A stretch of DNA of 64,000 bases. Source: Cryobacterium zongtaii. GTDB lineage: Bacteria; Actinomycetota; Actinomycetes; Actinomycetales; Microbacteriaceae. The notes under the pieces are model-generated. The model ran no database searches, was not told the origin of the DNA, and was given only the letters and a program-made list of their open reading frames with translations. The DNA lies in contig NZ_PPXD01000006.1 of the NCBI RefSeq assembly GCF_002909375.1, positions 59,763-123,762 of the forward strand. Reading direction: 5' to 3'. Positions 1 through 7,355 of the stretch are shown here, in pieces. The translations under genes and the position numbers were made by a program. The first letter of the stretch is position 1, and every line of letters starts with the position of its first letter.

Positions 1-1071
1 CTCTTCGCACAGGGCGTCGACGCCATCAAGACCGACTTCGGCGAACGCATCCCCACGGATGTGGTCTGGCACGACGGCTCGTCGCCCGAGGTGATGCACA
101 ACCTGTACACCCAGCTCTACAACAAGGCCGTCTTCGAGGTGCTCCAGGAGCACCGCGGCGAGGGCGATGCGGTGCTGTTCGCCCGCTCCGCAACCGTCGG
201 CGGCCAGATGCAGCCCGTGCACTGGGGCGGAGACAACTCCTCCAGCTACGAGTCCATGGCCGAGACCCTACGCGGCGGGCTCTCGCTGGCCTTCAGCGGC
301 TTCGGCTACTGGAGCCACGACATCGGCGGCTTCGAGGGCATGCCCGACCCGGCCGTGTTCAAGCGCTGGCTGGCGTTCGGCCTGCTGTCCAGCCACTCCA
401 GGCTGCACGGGTCCACCAGCTACCGGGTGCCGTGGCTCTTCGACGAGGGCCGGGAGGAGCCCGGCCAGAGCGCCGTCGACGTCACCCGGGTGTTCACCAA
501 GCTGAAGCTGACGCTGATGCCCTACCTCTATCAGGTGGGCCTGGAGGCACACCGTCTCGGTGCCCCGTTCATGCGGCCGATGCAACTCGAGTTTCCCGGC
601 GACCCCGCCGTGGACTACCTCGACCGGCAGTACCTGCTCGGCGCCGACCTGCTCGTGGCCCCGGTCTTCAGCGAAGCCGGCGACGTGCAGTACTACCTGC
701 CGGCTGGCACCTGGACGAATTACCTGTCCGACGAGGTCGTCACCGGTCCCGTTTGGCGCCGGGAGACGCACGCGTTCGACAGCATCCCGCTGTGGGTGCG
801 TGGGGGAGCGGTGCTGGCCACCGGTTCCCGCGACGACAGGCCCGACTACGACTACACCGACCAGACCCTGCTCACGGTCTACCCGGGCGAGTCGGCCGGC
901 ATCCGCACCGTCGAAGTCGCCAACCCGCTCGACGGCAGCTTTGTCACCTTCACCATCACAGTTTCCCGCGACGACACCGTCGTGACCAGCGATTCGGATG
1001 CCCCCTTCCGGGCCCGCCTCGCCGGCGGCGACATCCTTTCCTCCACCGACCGAAAGGCCACCCTCCGATGA
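1..1071 (+). CDS. yicI: Alpha-xylosidase, glycoside hydrolase family 31, 5' end outside window
   Basis: The frame is open from base 1, so the start lies upstream; 356 C-terminal residues remain of a family usually about 770 long. The fragment closely follows E. coli YicI. KTDFGER at fragment residues 10-16 holds the catalytic nucleophile Asp, and VHWGGD ending near residue 78 holds the acid/base Asp. The SHDIGGFE and [10 protein letters not shown] blocks line the GH31 active site. Such enzymes remove alpha-1,6-xylose from the non-reducing end of xyloglucan oligosaccharides, usually in the cytoplasm. The stop overlaps the ATG of the GH1 gene (ATGA), which indicates an operon. Family assignment is secure; alpha-xylosidase over alpha-glucosidase rests on the KTDFGER context and the neighbours. 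Confidence 0.9.
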   Translation, partial: LFAQGVDAIKTDFGERIPTDVVWHDGSSPEVMHNLYTQLYNKAVFEVLQEHRGEGDAVLFARSATVGGQMQPVHWGGDNSSSYESMAETLRGGLSLAFSGFGYWSHDIGGFEGMPDPAVFKRWLAFGLLSSHSRLHGSTSYRVPWLFDEGREEPGQSAVDVTRVFTKLKLTLMPYLYQVGLEAHRLGAPFMRPMQLEFPGDPAVDYLDRQYLLGADLLVAPVFSEAGDVQYYLPAGTWTNYLSDEVVTGPVWRRETHAFDSIPLWVRGGAVLATGSRDDRPDYDYTDQTLLTVYPGESAGIRTVEVANPLDGSFVTFTITVSRDDTVVTSDSDAPFRARLAGGDILSSTDRKATLR

Positions 1072-2525
1072 GCATCATCGAGCAGAGCACCACGCAGGCC
1101 TCACCCGACTACCGCGACGCCGGCCTCACGTTCCCGGACTCGTTCATCTTCGGCTCCGCCACGGCCAGCTACCAGATCGAGGGCGCCTTCGACGAGGACG
1201 GCCGAGGCCCCTCGATCTGGGACACCTTCAGCCACACCCCCGGCAAGATCTGGAACGGCGACACCGGCGACGTCGCCTCCGGCCACTACCACCGGCTCGA
1301 GGAGGACCTCGACATGATGGTGACGCTGGGCCTGCAGGCGTATCGGTTCTCCATCGCCTGGTCACGCATCCAGCCCACCGGCCGGGGCCCGGCCAACCAG
1401 GCGGGCCTGGACTTCTACGGCCGGCTCATCGACGGGCTGATAGCCCGGGGGATCAGCCCGATCGTCACCCTTTACCACTGGGACCTGCCGCAGGCCCTCG
1501 AGGACGAGGGCGGCTGGACCAACCGGGCCACCGCGTACGCGTTCGCCGACTACGCGGCGATCCTGGGCGCGGCATTCGGCGACCGGGTGGACACCTGGAC
1601 CACCCTGAACGAACCGTGGTGCTCCGCTTACCTGGGCTACGGTTCCGGCTCGCACGCGCCCGGCCGCACCGACGGCGCCGAGGCGCTCACCGCCGTGCAC
1701 CACCTCAACCTGGCGCACGGCCTGGCGATCCTGGCGCTCAAGCCGCTGGTGACCAACGACCCCGACTTCTCGATCACCCTCAACCTGCACGTGCTGCGCG
1801 GCGAGGGCGAGACCGGGCCGGAGGCCGTGCGGCAGATCGACGCCCTCGCCAACCGGGTGTTCCTGGGCCCGCTGCTGACCGGCGCCTACCCGGCGGATGT
1901 CTTCGAAGACACCAAGGACGTCACCGACTGGGCGTTCATCCTGCCCGGCGATACCGAGATCATCCACCAGCCGCTGGAGGTGCTCGGCGTCAACTACTAC
2001 TCGACCACCCTGGTTCGGCTGTGGGACGGGGCGGCACCGCGCCAGAACGCCGACGGGCACAAGGATGTCGGTGCCTCGCCGTGGCCCGGCGCCGACAGGG
2101 TCGAGTTCCTCGCCCAGCCCGGCCCGTACACCGAGATGGGCTGGAACATCGAACCGGCCGGCCTCGAGGAGTTGCTCGTGGCGCTGCACGAGGAGTTCCC
2201 GGCGCAGCCGCTGATGGTCACCGAGAACGGTGCGGCGTTCGCCGACACGGTCGTGCAGACGGAGGACGGACCCCGCGTGCACGACGTGGACCGCACCGAC
2301 TACCTGCGCCGGCACTTCACCGCCGCGCACCGGGCACTGGCCCGCGGCGTCGACCTGCGCGGCTACCAGGTGTGGTCACTGATGGACAACTTCGAATGGG
2401 GCTACGGCTACTCCAAGCGGTTCGGCATCGTGCACGTGGACTACGACACGCTGGTGCGCACCCCCAAGGACAGCGCCCGCTGGTACGCGGCCCTGGTCGC
2501 CACCCGCACCCTCCCGGCCGTCTAA
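1068..2525 (+). CDS. Beta-glucosidase, glycoside hydrolase family 1
   Basis: A 485-residue protein of normal GH1 length without a signal peptide, so it should act on imported sugars in the cytoplasm. It opens with the GH1 N-terminal signature ([15 protein letters not shown]). TLNEP carries the acid/base Glu at about residue 182, and VTENGAAF the nucleophile Glu at about residue 386. The C-terminal [17 protein letters not shown] block binds the glucose in the -1 site. The ATG overlaps the stop of the alpha-xylosidase by four bases. In a xyloglucan pathway it would trim the glucan backbone after xylose removal. The exact aglycone cannot be read from sequence, and GH1 enzymes can also accept galactosides. 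Confidence 0.93.
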   Translation: MSIIEQSTTQASPDYRDAGLTFPDSFIFGSATASYQIEGAFDEDGRGPSIWDTFSHTPGKIWNGDTGDVASGHYHRLEEDLDMMVTLGLQAYRFSIAWSRIQPTGRGPANQAGLDFYGRLIDGLIARGISPIVTLYHWDLPQALEDEGGWTNRATAYAFADYAAILGAAFGDRVDTWTTLNEPWCSAYLGYGSGSHAPGRTDGAEALTAVHHLNLAHGLAILALKPLVTNDPDFSITLNLHVLRGEGETGPEAVRQIDALANRVFLGPLLTGAYPADVFEDTKDVTDWAFILPGDTEIIHQPLEVLGVNYYSTTLVRLWDGAAPRQNADGHKDVGASPWPGADRVEFLAQPGPYTEMGWNIEPAGLEELLVALHEEFPAQPLMVTENGAAFADTVVQTEDGPRVHDVDRTDYLRRHFTAAHRALARGVDLRGYQVWSLMDNFEWGYGYSKRFGIVHVDYDTLVRTPKDSARWYAALVATRTLPAV

Positions 2526-2536
2526 GGCTCTCTCCC

Positions 2537-2596
2537 GAGTTGCCCTCGCGCGGACGAGTTGCCCCCCGGGGCAGCTCGTCCGGACCTGGGCAACTT
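2537..2596. repeat. Nested intergenic palindrome, family 1
   Basis: An outer arm GAGTTGCCC (2537-2545) pairs with GGGCAACTT (2588-2596). Inside, CGGACGAGTTGCCCC (2551-2565) pairs with 2568-2582 with one mismatch, leaving a two-base loop. The nested layout, with an outer arm containing GTTGCC and an inner arm starting CGGAC, matches the elements at 34096 and 58607. It lies between the GH1 stop and the GH42 start and could also slow transcription inside the operon. No T-run follows, so a simple terminator is unlikely. Confidence 0.75.
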
Positions 2597-2610
2597 ACGG
2601 TCATTTCGCA

Positions 2611-2621
2611 AGAGGAACAGG
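2611..2621 (+). promoter_or_regulatory. Ribosome binding site deciding a TTG start
   Basis: AGAGGAACAGG lies about 7-11 bases before the TTG at 2628. It is the only good Shine-Dalgarno match in this gap, and it favours 2628 over the in-frame TTG at 2559, which lies inside a strong palindrome. Confidence 0.6.
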
Positions 2622-2627
2622 AACACC

Positions 2628-4673
2628 TTGCAGCAGCAGCAGCAGCAGCACCAGCACCAGCACAGCTTTGTCTACGGCGGCGACTACAACCCCGAGCAGT
2701 GGCCCGAATCGGTGTGGGCGGAGGACGTGCGCCTGATGCGTGAGGCGAACGTCAACCGGGTCACCGTCGGGGTGTTCTCCTGGTCGTCGCTCGAGCCCGA
2801 AGAAGGCCGGTACGACTTCGGCTGGCTCGACAGGGTGATGGACCTGATGCACACCAACGGGATCGGGGTGGTGCTCGCCACCCCCACCGCGTCGCCTCCG
2901 CCGTGGTTCACCTTCGCTCACCCGGAGGCCCTGCCGGTCACCGCGGACGGCGTGCGCCTGGTGCACGGCAGCCGGGACACCTACAACCCGGCCGCCCCGG
3001 CGTACCGGGATGCCGCGCGACGGATCGCCGGCGCGCTCGCCGAACGGTACGGCCGGCATCCGGCGCTGCGAATGTGGCACGTGCACAACGAGTACGGCAC
3101 GGTCTCGTACGGCCCCGAGACGGACCGGGCGTTCAGGCTGTGGCTGGCCGAGCGCTACGGCACCGTGGCCGCGCTGAACAGCACCTGGAACAGTGCGTTC
3201 TGGTCGCAGAGCTACGCCACCTTCGAGCACATCCTGGCGCCGCAGGCCACCCAGTACCTGCCGAACCCGGCGCACCTGCTCGACTTCAAACGGTTCTCCG
3301 CCGACACTCTCCGCGACGCGCTGCGCGAGCAGGTCGCGGTCATCCGCGAGCTGAGCCCCGGCGTGCCGGTGACGACCAACTTCATGCTGCCCAGCTGGAA
3401 CCACTACGACCAGTGGGATTTCGCCGCCGAGATCGACGAGGTGTCGATCGACCACTATCCCAGCGCCCGCGACATCGAGGGGGAGACCCACGTGGCGTTC
3501 GGCGCCGACGTGGCCCGCTCGTTCAACCAGGGCCGACCCTGGGTACTGATGGAGCAGGCCACCAGCCTGATCTACGACTACGCGGCCGCGCGCCTGTTCG
3601 CCAAGGACCCCGGCCGGCTCGAGCGCAACACCCTGCAATACCTGGCCAGGGGCGCCACCGGCAGCCTGTTCTTCCAGTGGCGTTCGCCGCGGGTCGGCGC
3701 GGAGTTCTTCCACTCGCCGATGGTGCCGCATGCGGGGGAGGACTCCCGGGTGTTCCGCGAGATCGTCGCCCTCGGGCACACCCTCACGTCGTTGGCCGAG
3801 ATCGCCGAACCGCCCGCGGACGGCCGCCGGGTGAACGTCGCCCGGGTCGCCATCGTCTGGGATTCCATCGCCTGGTGGGCCGCCGAGACGCGCGCCTTGC
3901 CCTCCGACGACCTCGCCTTCCTACCCGCCGTGCGCGCCGTGCACCGGGCGCTCTGGTGGCAGGGCATCTCCTGCGACGTGGTGCGGCTCGATCAGGACCT
4001 CTCCGGCTACGACCTGGTGCTGGTGCCGAACAAGATCGCCGCCTCCGACGCCGAGGCCGAGACGCTGCGCGCCTTCGTCACGGCCGGCGGTCACGCGGCG
4101 GTCTGGTTCTTCTCCGGCAGCACCGACGAGAACCTCAGCGTGCGCCCCGGCGGCTTCAGCGGCGCCTTCGCCCCGCTGGCGGGCATCCGCGTCGAAGAGC
4201 ACCACCCGCTCGCCGCCGGCGAGACCGTGCAGCTCTCCGACGGGTCGCGGGCGGATGCCTGGGCCGAAGACCTGCAGGCCACCGGCGCCGAGGTGCTGGC
4301 CACCTTCACCCACGCTCCGCTGGCCGGCCGGCCGGCGATCACCCGCAACCGGCTCGGCGCCGGCACGGTGCACTACCTGGCCACCCGGCTCGACCAGGCT
4401 GCGCTGCGCGCGCATCTGACCCGGATGCTCGCCGAAGCCGGCATCGGCCCGGAACACCCGCAGGCCGGTGACGGCGTCGAAATCGTGCGCCGCTACGCCG
4501 GCGACCGCAGCTACCTCTTCGTCTTCAACCACGGCGAGAGCGCCCGCACGGTCGCCCTGAACGGCTACGACCTGCTCACCGAGGCGCAACTCTCCGGCGA
4601 CGTCGAGCTGGCCCCGGCCGCCTCGATCGTCCTCCGCGAGAGTGCCCTGCCGGACTCCCCGCCGCAGCCCTGA
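2628..4673 (+). CDS. Beta-galactosidase, glycoside hydrolase family 42
   Basis: About 681 residues from a TTG start chosen by the Shine-Dalgarno match at 2611-2621. YGGDYNPEQWPESVW is the GH42 opening. HNEYG near residue 155 holds the acid/base Glu, and LMEQAT near residue 309 the nucleophile Glu. A class I glutamine amidotransferase-like trimerisation domain (about residues 400-600) and a small C-terminal beta domain follow. There is no signal peptide. The N-terminus is odd: six Gln codons then alternating His and Gln, from a CAG/CAC repeat just after the start. The residues after the nucleophile (ATSLIYDY) differ from the usual pattern in which Asn-Trp follows, so substrate preference may differ from the second GH42 at 54684. 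Its likely role is removing galactose from side chains of imported oligosaccharides. Confidence 0.88.
   Translation: MQQQQQQHQHQHSFVYGGDYNPEQWPESVWAEDVRLMREANVNRVTVGVFSWSSLEPEEGRYDFGWLDRVMDLMHTNGIGVVLATPTASPPPWFTFAHPEALPVTADGVRLVHGSRDTYNPAAPAYRDAARRIAGALAERYGRHPALRMWHVHNEYGTVSYGPETDRAFRLWLAERYGTVAALNSTWNSAFWSQSYATFEHILAPQATQYLPNPAHLLDFKRFSADTLRDALREQVAVIRELSPGVPVTTNFMLPSWNHYDQWDFAAEIDEVSIDHYPSARDIEGETHVAFGADVARSFNQGRPWVLMEQATSLIYDYAAARLFAKDPGRLERNTLQYLARGATGSLFFQWRSPRVGAEFFHSPMVPHAGEDSRVFREIVALGHTLTSLAEIAEPPADGRRVNVARVAIVWDSIAWWAAETRALPSDDLAFLPAVRAVHRALWWQGISCDVVRLDQDLSGYDLVLVPNKIAASDAEAETLRAFVTAGGHAAVWFFSGSTDENLSVRPGGFSGAFAPLAGIRVEEHHPLAAGETVQLSDGSRADAWAEDLQATGAEVLATFTHAPLAGRPAITRNRLGAGTVHYLATRLDQAALRAHLTRMLAEAGIGPEHPQAGDGVEIVRRYAGDRSYLFVFNHGESARTVALNGYDLLTEAQLSGDVELAPAASIVLRESALPDSPPQP
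2631..2663 (+). repeat. CAG/CAC trinucleotide repeat at the GH42 N-terminus
   Basis: Six CAG codons, then alternating CAC and CAG, directly follow the proposed TTG start. They encode Gln6 followed by a His-Gln run. Length changes would be in multiples of three and would keep frame. Confidence 0.9.
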
Positions 4674-7030
4674 TGAGCGAGCTGTCCTACACCGCGCCGA
4701 GCAGGAACTGGTTGGATGCCCTCCCGCTCGGCAACGGCGCACTGGGTGCCATGGTCGACACCACCGACCGGTGCACCCGGCTGCACCTGAACGACGAGAC
4801 CGCCTGGTCGGGCTCGCCGGAGAGCGAACACCGCCACGGGCCGGTGGATGCCCCGACCGCCGCGGCCGCGCTCGCCGCGGCACGGGCGCACCTCGCCGAG
4901 GACCGGGCGGCCGAGGCCGAGGCGGAACTGGCCGCGCTGAGCGCCGAGTACACCCAGGCCTACCTGCCGTTGGGCACCGTGCAGATCGACCTGCCCGGCG
5001 GCCACGCCCTGACCCGGCGGTGGCTCGACCTGGCCGACGCCGTCCACCACATCCAGGGGGCCGGCCTCGAACAGACCAGCTTCGCCAGCCACCCCGACGG
5101 GGTGCTCGTGCACCACATCGTGGCCGACGCCGCCCTGCCCGACCCGGTCTTCACGGTCTCGGTCAGCAGCCCGCTCGCCGAACTGGGCCGCACGGTCACG
5201 ACCGACGGCCTGAGTCTTCGGCTGCAGCTGCCGGCCGACGTGGCGCCGGGGCACCGGCCCGACCGGCCCGCCGCCGTCTGGGAACTGGACGGCATCCAGC
5301 CGCTGCAGGGCGCCCTCGTGGTGTCTGTGCGGCATGACGGTCACGCCGCACCCGACGGGTCAGGTGCCCTCCGCATCGAGGGTGCCACGGAGATCCTGGT
5401 CTGCGTGGCCACCGAGACCACCTTCACCGCCGCCGGCCGCCCGGCCTCCGGCACCGCAGCGGATAGCGCCGCCACCGCCTCGGCCCGCCTGGGCGCTGTC
5501 GCCGGGGCATCCGTCAACGACCTCGCCGCCCGGCACCGGCTGGACTACACGGCCCTGTTCGACAGGGTCAGCCTGGACCTGCCCGGGCCGGCCGGTGCCG
5601 ACGGCTGGACCGCTCCCGACCGGCTCGACCGCGCCGCCACCGACCCCCGCCCGGCCGCGCTGACCGATCCCGGCCTGTTGTCGCTCCTCTTCGACTACGG
5701 CCGCTACCTCTTGATAGCGTCCTCCCGACCCGGCGGGTTGCCCGCCACCCTGCAGGGCCTCTGGAACGACTCCATGCAGCCGCCGTGGAGCAGCAACTAC
5801 ACCCTCAACATCAACACCCAAATGAACTACTGGGGCGCCCACGTGGCCCGGCTCGGCGAGACCGCTGAGCCCCTGCTCACCTTTGTGGAGGCCCTCGCCG
5901 AGCGGGGCGCGCACACCGCCGACCGGCTCTACGGCTGCCGGGGCTGGGTGGCGCACCACAACTCCGACGGATGGGCGTTCAGCTCGCCGGTCACCGGCGA
6001 CGCCTCCTGGGCGCAGTGGCCGATGGCCGGGGTCTGGTTGGTGCGGCAGCTCGACGAGGTGCGCCGGTTCGGCACCGCCACGCCCGACCAGCTCGCCCGG
6101 CTGTGGCGCCTCGCGGCCGGGGCCGCCCGGTTCTGCCTCGACTTCCTGGTGGAACTGCCCGGCGGAAGCCTGACCACCCGGCCCTCCACGTCGCCAGAGA
6201 ACCAGTTCCTGCAGAACGGCCGGCCGGTCGCGGCCGGCACCGGGTCGACCATGGACCGCACCCTGCTGCGCGAACTGTTCGCACTGCTGCCCGGCCTCGC
6301 CGCCGACAGCGGGCAGGGCGACGACCCGATCCTCGCCGAGGCGGCGGCCGCGCTGGTGCGCATCCCCGGCCCCCGAATCGGCAGCGACGGCACCCTGCTC
6401 GAGTGGGACCGGGAGCGCCTCGAAACCGACCCGCAGCACCGGCACGTCTCGCACTTGGTGGGGCTGTACCCCGGCGACGGTCTGAACGCCGAGCACGCCC
6501 AGGCGGCGTCGGCCACCCTGGACCGACGCGGTGACGACTCCACCGGCTGGTCGCTGGCCTGGAAACTGTGCCTACGCGCCAGGCTGCACCAGCCCACCAA
6601 GGTCGACGACCTGCTCGAGCTGGTGCTGCGGCCGGCCCGCGACGACGCCGGTCCCCATGCCGGCGGGCTGTACCCCAACTTCTTCGCCGCGCACCCGCCG
6701 TTCCAGATCGACGGCAACCTGGGCTTTGTCGCCGCGGTCTGCGAGCTGCTACTGCAGTCGCACACCGGCACCCTCGAGCTGCTGCCCGCGCTGCCCGCGT
6801 CACTGCCCGAGGGGCGGGTGACCGGGCTGGCCGCCCGGGGCGGCGTGCTCGTCGACCTCACCTGGTCCGACGGAACCCTGGTGAGCGTGACCCTGCGCGC
6901 CAGCGCGGAGCGCTTCGCGGGCGCCAGGCTCATCGGCTACCGCGGCCGCCGGCACGAGGTCGTTGTGCCCACCACGGGCATCCGTCTCTTCAGGGCACCC
7001 GACGGCACCCTCTCGTCCCGCGAACGGTGA
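4673..7030 (+). CDS. GH95 family alpha-L-fucosidase or alpha-L-galactosidase
   Basis: A 785-residue protein with the full GH95 layout: an N-terminal beta domain (SYTAPSRNWLDALPLGNGALGAM), an alpha/alpha barrel and a C-terminal beta domain. Family landmarks are SNYTLNINTQMNYW (the Asn pair that activates water), PSTSPENQF with the proposed general acid Glu near residue 509, HRHVSHLVGLYPGD, and FQIDGNLG with Asp near residue 680. GH95 members invert alpha-1,2-fucosyl or alpha-galactosyl linkages, and fucosylated xyloglucan is a known substrate class. There is no signal peptide. The ATG shares one base with the GH42 stop (TGATG), so it is the last gene of the operon; a palindromic terminator follows. 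Fucose versus L-galactose cannot be settled from sequence. Confidence 0.87.
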   Translation: MSELSYTAPSRNWLDALPLGNGALGAMVDTTDRCTRLHLNDETAWSGSPESEHRHGPVDAPTAAAALAAARAHLAEDRAAEAEAELAALSAEYTQAYLPLGTVQIDLPGGHALTRRWLDLADAVHHIQGAGLEQTSFASHPDGVLVHHIVADAALPDPVFTVSVSSPLAELGRTVTTDGLSLRLQLPADVAPGHRPDRPAAVWELDGIQPLQGALVVSVRHDGHAAPDGSGALRIEGATEILVCVATETTFTAAGRPASGTAADSAATASARLGAVAGASVNDLAARHRLDYTALFDRVSLDLPGPAGADGWTAPDRLDRAATDPRPAALTDPGLLSLLFDYGRYLLIASSRPGGLPATLQGLWNDSMQPPWSSNYTLNINTQMNYWGAHVARLGETAEPLLTFVEALAERGAHTADRLYGCRGWVAHHNSDGWAFSSPVTGDASWAQWPMAGVWLVRQLDEVRRFGTATPDQLARLWRLAAGAARFCLDFLVELPGGSLTTRPSTSPENQFLQNGRPVAAGTGSTMDRTLLRELFALLPGLAADSGQGDDPILAEAAAALVRIPGPRIGSDGTLLEWDRERLETDPQHRHVSHLVGLYPGDGLNAEHAQAASATLDRRGDDSTGWSLAWKLCLRARLHQPTKVDDLLELVLRPARDDAGPHAGGLYPNFFAAHPPFQIDGNLGFVAAVCELLLQSHTGTLELLPALPASLPEGRVTGLAARGGVLVDLTWSDGTLVSVTLRASAERFAGARLIGYRGRRHEVVVPTTGIRLFRAPDGTLSSRER

Positions 7031-7071
7031 GCCCAGCCCAAAAAACCTCGAGTTTTCGGGGCTGAGCTCAC
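7027..7071. terminator. Palindrome between convergent genes, family 2
   Basis: GTGAGC...GCTCAC forms the outer arms and a CTCGAG lies at the centre. The left arm carries AGCCC and an A-run, the right arm a T-run and GGGGCT. It sits between the GH95 stop and the convergent tatA gene, so it could terminate both. The layout repeats at 15166-15206. Confidence 0.6.
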
Positions 7072-7094
7072 AGTTTGCGGGGCCGGGACGGGGG

Positions 7095-7307
7095 TTAGGG
7101 CTTGGGCTTGTCGAGCGTCGTTGCGGCAGGGGCGGTGGCCGGCTTCTCGTCGGGCACGGCGGCGTCGGTGGGCGCCAGCTCGGTCTTGAGGATCTTCATC
7201 GACTGGCCCATGCTGCGCGCCAGCGCGGGCAGTTTGGGTGCGCCGAAGAGCAGGAGTACGACGAAGAGGATGATGATGAAGTGCCATCCGGTCAGATTGC
7301 TGAGCAT
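7095..7307 (-). CDS. tatA: Sec-independent protein translocase subunit TatA
   Basis: A 70-residue protein with one N-terminal membrane helix, the FGAPKLPALARSMG hinge and amphipathic helix typical of TatA/TatE, and a charged Ala/Pro/Lys-rich tail. TatA polymerises with TatC to pass folded proteins across the membrane. No tatC lies nearby, so this is probably an extra copy. It stands alone between the GH95 and GH3 genes, in the same locus as a binding protein with a twin-arginine signal (10467-12119), which suggests a link. Length and hinge favour TatA over TatB. Confidence 0.88.
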   Translation of the reverse strand: MLSNLTGWHFIIILFVVLLLFGAPKLPALARSMGQSMKILKTELAPTDAAVPDEKPATAPAATTLDKPKP

Positions 7308-7355
7308 GATGTCCCGTCTAGTCGGTGATGCTGATGGTGAATGGATGCGGCGAAT

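Noticed and set aside
432..1067. Open frame leading into the GH1 gene, giving a 697-residue fusion
   Set aside because: The added residues are arginine/proline-rich and lie out of frame inside the GH31 gene. GH1 homology begins at the ATG at 1068.
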